From JAGTRI01 sp964580405 (GTDB lineage Archaea; Thermoproteota; Bathyarchaeia; Bathyarchaeales; DTEX01), in assembly GCA_964580405.1 (NCBI GenBank), contig CAZOKM010000004.1:1-38216 (forward strand): 38,216 bases of DNA, written 5' to 3'. The position numbers were made by a program, and so were the translations under genes. The notes beneath the pieces are model-generated. The model was not told where the DNA came from. It saw only the letters and a list, made by a program, of their open reading frames with translations, and searched no databases. Below are positions 33,310 to 38,216 of this stretch, piece by piece. The number at the start of each line of letters is the position of its first letter. Position 1 is the first letter of the stretch.

Positions 33310-34266
33310 TTAGAATGTGAGCTTCAATAAACGTCCGTTCTCAGCGGATTTTAAGGCAGCTTCAGCAATCTTCAGTGCCTTCAAACCGTCCAGTCCTGAC
33401 ACCAACGGCGTTTTATGGTTTATCACACACTGAACAAAGTGTTGCAGCTCAAGTTTCAATGGCTCTTCATACTCGAACCGAGGAGTCAACGTTTGGCCGA
33501 GGGTCTCAATCGTCATCTCCTGCGTGATGTAGTCCAACGAGATTATAGCGTCGCTTCCGGTGACCGTGAGTTTCCTGATCTTATACGGAGTCAGCCAGTT
33601 TGCCTCCAGAAACGCTGACCTTCCCTTTGAGAAGGAGAGCATGATCTGCGCGTAGTCCTCGAACTTCGAGTGCCTGAGGTGCCCCGCCCTCGCGTAGACC
33701 GAGGTTGGGTCCTCGTCGAAGATGAAGCGGACGATGTCGATGTCGTGGATGGCAGTGTCCTTGACTACACCGACGTCGCCTATCCTTTCAGGCCATTTCG
33801 TGACCCGTCTCACTGTTGCTGAGACGGGTGACCCGATTTTCCCCTCTTTCAAAGCTTCCTTCAGCCTTCGAACAGCAGGATTGAACCTCTCGATAAACCC
33901 CACCGTCAAATGGAGCTTCTTTTCCCTAGCAAGGTCGATTATTTTGCGTGCTTCCGTTGATGACCTAGCCATAGGTTTTTCCACAAGCACATGTTTCTGG
34001 GCTTTCAAGGCCTTCATTGCTTCTTCGGAGAGCCGAGTTGACCAGACGCAGAGGTTCACGGCGTCAAGTTCCTCTTTACTGTACATTGTGGCGCTGTCGC
34101 TGTACGCTTTTAGCCCGTACTTCTCTGCTATCGTCGCTGTCCTCTGCTGGTCCACGTCGCAGACTGCCACCAATTCGACCTCTGGCAGCTCGCTGAGGAC
34201 TCTCACGTGGTTTCTTCCCCAGAATCCCACTCCGACTACTGCCATTCTCAACTTCTTCATTTTCAA
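33310..34266 (-). CDS. Gfo/Idh/MocA-family NAD(P)-dependent oxidoreductase
   Basis: AVVGVGFWGRNHVRVL at 9-24 binds NAD(P). E96-K97-P98 in VLVEKPMA holds the conserved Lys, and D170-TAI-H174 with D175 is the catalytic pair. The C-terminal beta-sheet domain completes a 318-residue protein of normal size. Homologues next to a nucleotide-sugar 6-dehydrogenase, such as WlbA/WbpB, oxidise C3 of a UDP-GlcNAc uronate before a DegT aminotransferase adds nitrogen. That combination occurs in this window, so a diamino-uronic acid is a fair guess. Start ATG at 34266 overlaps the upstream gene (34263), so the two are coupled. Confidence 0.9.
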   Translation of the reverse strand: MKMKKLRMAVVGVGFWGRNHVRVLSELPEVELVAVCDVDQQRTATIAEKYGLKAYSDSATMYSKEELDAVNLCVWSTRLSEEAMKALKAQKHVLVEKPMARSSTEARKIIDLAREKKLHLTVGFIERFNPAVRRLKEALKEGKIGSPVSATVRRVTKWPERIGDVGVVKDTAIHDIDIVRFIFDEDPTSVYARAGHLRHSKFEDYAQIMLSFSKGRSAFLEANWLTPYKIRKLTVTGSDAIISLDYITQEMTIETLGQTLTPRFEYEEPLKLELQHFVQCVINHKTPLVSGLDGLKALKIAEAALKSAENGRLLKLTF

Positions 34267-35633
34267 GATGCTCCTATTCCTAAGCTGCGGTAAACGAAGC
34301 CTTCGTTAGCTGCCAGTGAGGGGCTGACTACGTGAGCCAAGTCCACGAGGGCGGAAGGCTTCTTCATGAGCACGCTAAGTCTCCCCAAAGATAGACGTTT
34401 GAACCTGTTGTGTCCCACGGCGATGAGTAAACAGTCCGCGCCCTCCGCCAATTTTTCCAGAGTCGGCTCAGTTGTGTACCCTAAGTCACGTAGCTCCTTA
34501 TATGTGAAGTAGGGGTCGAAGACGCTGACCCGTGCGCCCATTCTCTTCAGAAGCCTGACCAGCTCAGGCACAAGGGACCCTCTGGCTTCCTTCACGTTGG
34601 GGCGGTACGACGCTCCCAGCACTACGACGCGCGACCTTCTAACAGGCTTGTCGCAGTGCCGAAGGGCGTCCTTAACCAAGTTGTAAGCATGTTTCAGCAT
34701 GTCGTCATTGATTTTTTCAGCCAAAGCGGTCATCCTCAATTTTTCGCCCAGCTCCTCGGCTTCGCTTATGAGTAGAAACGGGTCTTTGGGGATGTTTCCA
34801 CCCACGATTCCCGGCTTGTGCAGGTGGCAGAATGGCTGCGTGTTGGCTGCTCGTAGAGCCTGGAAATAGTTTATTCCCGCTGATTCGCAGAACTGCGCGA
34901 ACTCGTTGGCTAGCGAGATGTTGACGTAGCGGTAGACGTTCTCGAAAAGCTTGGCGGCCTCAGCTGTCCTGAGATTGGGGATTTCGATTATATCGCCCTT
35001 CGTCACCGTTTTGAGCACAGCTTTCGCAGCCGTAAGGCTTTGTTTGTTTATTCCCGCCACGATTCTGGCATACTCCGTCATGTCCTCGATTGCTCTGCCG
35101 ACGGTTGCCCGGATTGGACTGTAGGCTAAGCCGAAGTCTGCGCCTGCCTTTAGTCCAGAAGAGGCTTCTAGCGTTTCTTTTATCAATGTTTCTGTGACAG
35201 ACGGTCCGACAGTGCACTCTACGATGAGTAAAGTTCCGCGTTTCATGTTCAGCCCGACGTTTCTGCATGATTCTTCTAGGCTTGAGTAGTCGGGCTGCTT
35301 TTTTTCGTCGAGGGGCGTGTTAACCGTCAGGATTACGATGTTGCTTTTCGCAACAGCTTCTTTGGGGTCCGTTGTCGCTGAGATGCGTCCCTCTTTCAGG
35401 TTTCTTTTTAATTTCTGGCTTAGCCCAAGCTCGATGAAGGGTGTGATGCCCTTGTTGATTTGGCTCACAACGTAAGGGTCAGCGTCCAGACACGCGACCT
35501 TGAACCCTGCGTCAGAAAACAAGCATGATATGGGCAGACCCATCCTTCCGCACCCGACCACTGTAATGGCGTAGTTTCCGCGTTCTTTGGAGTCCGCCAA
35601 GTCTTTTTCCTTAAGCGCCATCGCGTCCGTCAT
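34263..35633 (-). CDS. Nucleotide-sugar dehydrogenase homologue (WecC/WbpA type) without the catalytic Cys
   Basis: A full-length 456-residue member of the UDP-glucose/GDP-mannose dehydrogenase family. VVGCGRMGLPISCLFSDAG at 25-43 binds NAD; LTVNTPLDE at 102-110 and ECTVGPSVTE at 139-148 are conserved. AAKLFENVYRY at 226-236 has the active-site Lys K228, and the C-terminal UDP-binding domain has VLGASYRPNVKEARGS. The motif that should read GGHCIPVDP or GGYCLPKD reads GGNIPKDP at 278-285: the catalytic Cys is absent and the motif is one residue shorter. C269 is the nearest Cys. GGAGG lies about 6 nt before the ATG at 35633. Confidence 0.88.
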   Translation of the reverse strand: MTDAMALKEKDLADSKERGNYAITVVGCGRMGLPISCLFSDAGFKVACLDADPYVVSQINKGITPFIELGLSQKLKRNLKEGRISATTDPKEAVAKSNIVILTVNTPLDEKKQPDYSSLEESCRNVGLNMKRGTLLIVECTVGPSVTETLIKETLEASSGLKAGADFGLAYSPIRATVGRAIEDMTEYARIVAGINKQSLTAAKAVLKTVTKGDIIEIPNLRTAEAAKLFENVYRYVNISLANEFAQFCESAGINYFQALRAANTQPFCHLHKPGIVGGNIPKDPFLLISEAEELGEKLRMTALAEKINDDMLKHAYNLVKDALRHCDKPVRRSRVVVLGASYRPNVKEARGSLVPELVRLLKRMGARVSVFDPYFTYKELRDLGYTTEPTLEKLAEGADCLLIAVGHNRFKRLSLGRLSVLMKKPSALVDLAHVVSPSLAANEGFVYRSLGIGAS

Positions 35634-35736
35634 TTAATGCCTCCAAACTGGTCGAGTCTTGTATCGTCTGATGAATGGAACAATATTCTATCGGTCTGGA
35701 TATTTTAAGGTTAATAAAAATTTATGGTTGAGGACG

Positions 35737-36804
35737 CTAACCGATTTTTTCGGCTTCCCCTACAATAACATCTATTGGGTCCTCAAAGTCCCTAACCATC
35801 TTCTGGACCCTTTCAGCCTGTGCCTTTCTGGTGGCATCCAGATTGTTTAGGGCATAATTGAGCTTTTTTAGTAGTGTGTAAGGATTTTTTTCGAGCGAAA
35901 CCAGTTTGTTTTTAACGAGGTATTTCAGCACCAAGAATGGCTTAGTCGGGTAGCACGAGAAGGTTGGGACGCCCAGCAACGCGGACTCCGCGGTCATGGT
36001 TCCGCCTCCCCCCACGAACGCCGACGAGTAGGAGAGGAGGCTTTGCCCGTCAACCGCGGATTCGCAGACCTTTATCGCGTCGCCGAAGGATTCCACGAAG
36101 GGCCGTTTCTGGTCTTCGTACCTTGGGACAACAACGACCTGAACGCTACTCCCTTTTTCCAAAATCTGCTTAATCAACGTCATGATTGCTGGTTCTGCTT
36201 GGTCCTTGCCTAAAAGGTACGATGCAAAAGCCTCTTCGGTTCTAAAGGTTATTATGGGTCTCGACTGGTCCAGTCCGAGTTGACCGATGATTCGGCGGTC
36301 GGGTTTGAAATCTTTAAGCCACACCCAAGGGTCCAAGGCGTTGTATTGCACGATTTTTTTGGCATCTATTCCGTATTTTGTCCAAGCCTTTTTGGGGATT
36401 ATCTTCGGTGTAAGAAGCCTTTCGGAAAGTGGAACCGTAAGCCTGGCAACCGCTTCCGCGTGGGGAGAATCGTTAACACAAACGTGAGGCACCCCCAACC
36501 CGAATGCGGTCCGAGCCATCTCGGGAGACGAGAACGAAACAGCCACGTCAGGTTTGAACTCATCTATCACGTCTGTTAGTTCGGAGATTCTTTGTGAGCT
36601 GGCTTTCAGTTTGCCAGCTAGGTTTCCTCCGCCGTGTTCTCCAACGACCTTGGCGTCCATCCCCTTCAACGCTAGCAGCTGGTTGACTTCGCGGTATTTC
36701 CTGGTGGTTCTTAGTACTTTATGGCCTCTGCCTTCGAGCTTGGCGGAGAGCCTTGAAAAGAGCATGCATTGTTTTGGGGTGAGGATGTCGATGGCGATTT
36801 TCAT
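35737..36804 (-). CDS. DUF354 domain protein (GT-B-like)
   Basis: MKIAIDILTPKQCMLFSRL at the start, then VLRTTRKYREVNQLL, PDVAVSFSSPEMARTAFGLG and HVCVNDSPHA are hallmarks of the archaeal DUF354 family. The predicted fold is that of GT-B glycosyltransferases and UDP-GlcNAc 2-epimerases. FVGGGGTMTAESALLGVPTF near residue 265 is the donor-binding signature shared with those families. No activity is established. Sharing the strand with a GlcNAc-1-P-transferase-like gene and the nucleotide-sugar dehydrogenase supports a role in the first steps of the glycan. Length is 355. Start ATG at 36804. Confidence 0.88.
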   Translation of the reverse strand: MKIAIDILTPKQCMLFSRLSAKLEGRGHKVLRTTRKYREVNQLLALKGMDAKVVGEHGGGNLAGKLKASSQRISELTDVIDEFKPDVAVSFSSPEMARTAFGLGVPHVCVNDSPHAEAVARLTVPLSERLLTPKIIPKKAWTKYGIDAKKIVQYNALDPWVWLKDFKPDRRIIGQLGLDQSRPIITFRTEEAFASYLLGKDQAEPAIMTLIKQILEKGSSVQVVVVPRYEDQKRPFVESFGDAIKVCESAVDGQSLLSYSSAFVGGGGTMTAESALLGVPTFSCYPTKPFLVLKYLVKNKLVSLEKNPYTLLKKLNYALNNLDATRKAQAERVQKMVRDFEDPIDVIVGEAEKIG

Positions 36805-36857
36805 CGTCTACCACTTTTCTGGATAAATCCCATTATTGGAGGGTTGTTCATATAGCC

Positions 36858-37094
36858 TTATTGTTTCCTCATTGCGCGCCAGAACATCTTTTTTACGATT
36901 TCCCTCCACAGCCACAGCCAGAACAGGACCAAGCCCGCGCTGGCGCCGACTTTGAGGGCGCTCGTGAGGAGGCCTTCCGCGATTCCGGGGAGCCGCATGG
37001 GCACGATGACCCCGTCGATCACCCACAACCCGAGTATCATGCATACCCAGACAAATAGAAGGATGAGGACGAAGTCGAGGATTCTGCGAATCAT
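36858..37094 (-). CDS. Small membrane protein coupled to the phosphoglycosyltransferase
   Basis: 78 residues with two hydrophobic helices (about 5-28 and 42-63), a Gly/Pro-rich loop (VPMRLPGIAEGL) and a basic end (WREIVKKMFWRAMRKQ). I do not recognise a family. The ATG overlaps the stop of the upstream transferase gene by 4 bp (37091-37094), so it is translated with it and could be a stabilising partner. It lies about 50 bp before the DUF354 gene. Confidence 0.65.
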   Translation of the reverse strand: MIRRILDFVLILLFVWVCMILGLWVIDGVIVPMRLPGIAEGLLTSALKVGASAGLVLFWLWLWREIVKKMFWRAMRKQ

Positions 37095-38077
37095 GGTGTC
37101 ACCATAATCAAGTACGCGGTTGCTAACGCGAGGACCCCCGAAATCGTGGCCAAAACGAGGAAAATCTTCGCAGCCTCGTCTTCGCGCAGTGGACCTCGGG
37201 CAAGTACCACCCTCGCAAGGGTTATCGGCGCCGTCGGGTCTTTAGTCGCCATCAGCCTCCCGTCCTCGAGGATTGCCACGGGTCGCGAGACTTCTCTCCT
37301 TTCGTAGAGTCTTCCCATAGACGAAAGCCCGTAGAAGGCGTTCATTATTTGGGGCATCAAGGCGACCAAGGCGACCACCTCGAGCCTGCCGATTATGGCG
37401 ATGGCTCCCAGCGCCGCGCCGATGCTGAGGCTTCCGACGTCGCCGGAGAACACTTTGGCGGGAAACTTGTTGTAAAAGAAGAACACCAGTAGCGGTCCGA
37501 GGAGGCAGAGGCACAGGACAAGGGCTTCGCTTCGCCCGAGCAGGAGCGCCGACAGCAGCATGATGATGGTTATTATGGTGCACGGTCCCGACATTGTTCC
37601 GTTGAACGGGTCCATCATGTTCACGGCGTTGGAGGTCACGGCCATCACGAGGGGCACCAAAAACGGGTAAATGATCGTCATCCGCGTCTGTCCGATGAAC
37701 GGGAAAACCAAGCCAGTCGGATTGTAGGTATGCAGGACAAGTATGGGTAACCCAGCGAACAGTGTGAGGAAGGGCTTAACCTTAGCGTTTAAAGTCTTGA
37801 AATCGTCTACAGCTCCGACTAATCCCGTTATGAGGATGGTTGCGAGAAAACTCATGCTTGTACTGAGTGTTTCCGGCGAAAGCATTACTGCAACTAGGAT
37901 GCTTGCCGTTATGCCTGCTAGGACTACTAAGCCGCCCATTTGCGGGATGAAAGGTTTATCTTTCTTGTGTACGTCTATGCCGCCGATGTGCTTTTCCTTC
38001 ATCTTTTTTATGTGAAATGGCATAACAGCGAGAGACACTGCAAATCCTGCGGCGAAGATTATCGTTTCGTTGAGCAT
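37091..38077 (-). CDS. Polyprenyl-phosphate GlcNAc-1-phosphate transferase-like (MraY/WecA/Alg7 family)
   Basis: A polytopic membrane enzyme of 328 residues that attaches the first sugar phosphate to dolichyl phosphate. Family motifs are in order: KDKPFIPQMGGLVVL, GAVDDFK with the Asp pair, SNAVNMMDPFNGTMSG, and KVFSGDVGSLSIGAALG. A cytoplasmic loop near residue 260 (ERREVSRPVAILEDGRL) is where the His-rich loop lies in relatives; the His motif itself is not evident. It resembles archaeal AglH and eukaryotic Alg7 and probably starts N-glycan synthesis for AglB. Start ATG at 38077. An AT-rich promoter region with TATATATG lies near 38137-38144. Confidence 0.88.
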   Translation of the reverse strand: MLNETIIFAAGFAVSLAVMPFHIKKMKEKHIGGIDVHKKDKPFIPQMGGLVVLAGITASILVAVMLSPETLSTSMSFLATILITGLVGAVDDFKTLNAKVKPFLTLFAGLPILVLHTYNPTGLVFPFIGQTRMTIIYPFLVPLVMAVTSNAVNMMDPFNGTMSGPCTIITIIMLLSALLLGRSEALVLCLCLLGPLLVFFFYNKFPAKVFSGDVGSLSIGAALGAIAIIGRLEVVALVALMPQIMNAFYGLSSMGRLYERREVSRPVAILEDGRLMATKDPTAPITLARVVLARGPLREDEAAKIFLVLATISGVLALATAYLIMVTP

Positions 38078-38164
38078 TCATTTCGGCGCTTCTAGTTTTC
38101 AGGGGTTCAATTTTGTTTAAGAATGGTAACCTATAAACATATATACGTAATTAAAAAAGCCATA

Positions 38165-38176
38165 GGGCTTAAGCCC
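38165..38176. promoter_or_regulatory. 12-bp palindrome upstream of the transferase gene
   Basis: GGGCTTAAGCCC is a perfect 12-bp palindrome, flanked by A- and T-runs, with a further AAGCC at 38158-38162 that can pair with the left arm. It lies 90 bp before the start of the minus-strand transferase gene and about 20-30 bp upstream of its TATA region. It could be an operator or the terminator of a gene beyond the right edge. Confidence 0.3.
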
Positions 38177-38216
38177 CAAAAAAAATTAATTAAGGACACG
38201 TCGTAAAATATTGCTC

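Noticed and set aside
18026..38077. Glycan cluster as a recently acquired genomic island
   Set aside because: No integrase, transposase, tRNA or flanking direct repeat is visible, and aglB and trm5 are core archaeal genes, so horizontal transfer of the whole block is not supported here.

Overview
This window is archaeal, and most probably from the TACK side of the tree. It combines an Alba chromatin protein, a three-OB-fold RPA, a eukaryote-like small primase subunit, RNA polymerase subunit P, an LSm protein, Trm5 and Trm112, an STT3/AglB oligosaccharyltransferase, a DUF2070 membrane protein and an archaeal AMMECR1 protein. Promoters are TATA-type and several genes look leaderless. Start codons are often GTG or TTG. 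I lean towards a Bathyarchaeia-like lineage, but that placement rests on gene content only. I see no tRNA, rRNA, CRISPR array, transposase or phage gene.

Left part (1-7982): the end of an AMMECR1 gene, a convergent M24 peptidase, a nitroreductase, a divergent DUF1893 gene, then a minus-strand block of unfamiliar genes. That block is a 93-residue orphan, a diverged MCM-like AAA+ ATPase with an altered Walker B motif, and a 540-residue coiled-coil protein. A sugar nucleotidyltransferase and a small membrane protein follow.

Repeat region (about 8041-8480): this noncoding stretch, just 3' of an LSm gene, is the most unusual part of the window. It holds six diverged units of one strict architecture: a GACCTGTCTG-like box, about 11 nt later a 13-nt element TTTG-N5-CAAA, and a second such element exactly 24 nt after the first in every unit. 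The variable core tends to be shared by the two elements of a unit. I cannot match it to a known system.

Centre (8512-17870): information-processing and housekeeping genes. These are LSm, DUF2070, Alba with a long Lys/Pro tail, RPA, a SWIM zinc-finger protein, a calcineurin-like phosphoesterase, an inositol-phosphatase-family enzyme, a compact PriS, S-adenosylhomocysteine hydrolase and RpoP.

Right part (18026-38077): a large surface-glycan and protein N-glycosylation locus. It encodes a GlcNAc-1-P-transferase-like enzyme that could start the lipid-linked glycan, a DUF354 protein, two nucleotide-sugar dehydrogenase homologues, a Gfo/Idh oxidoreductase, two SDR epimerases, a DegT aminotransferase, GT2 and GT4 glycosyltransferases, an asparagine-synthetase-type amidotransferase, a FemAB-like acyltransferase, a polysaccharide-deacetylase-like protein, a flippase and AglB. 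A plausible flow is: sugar nucleotides are oxidised, aminated and amidated; glycosyltransferases extend a dolichol-linked glycan; the flippase turns it outwards; AglB transfers it to asparagine in S-layer or other surface proteins. Trm5 and Trm112 lie inside this region on the plus strand behind the flippase.
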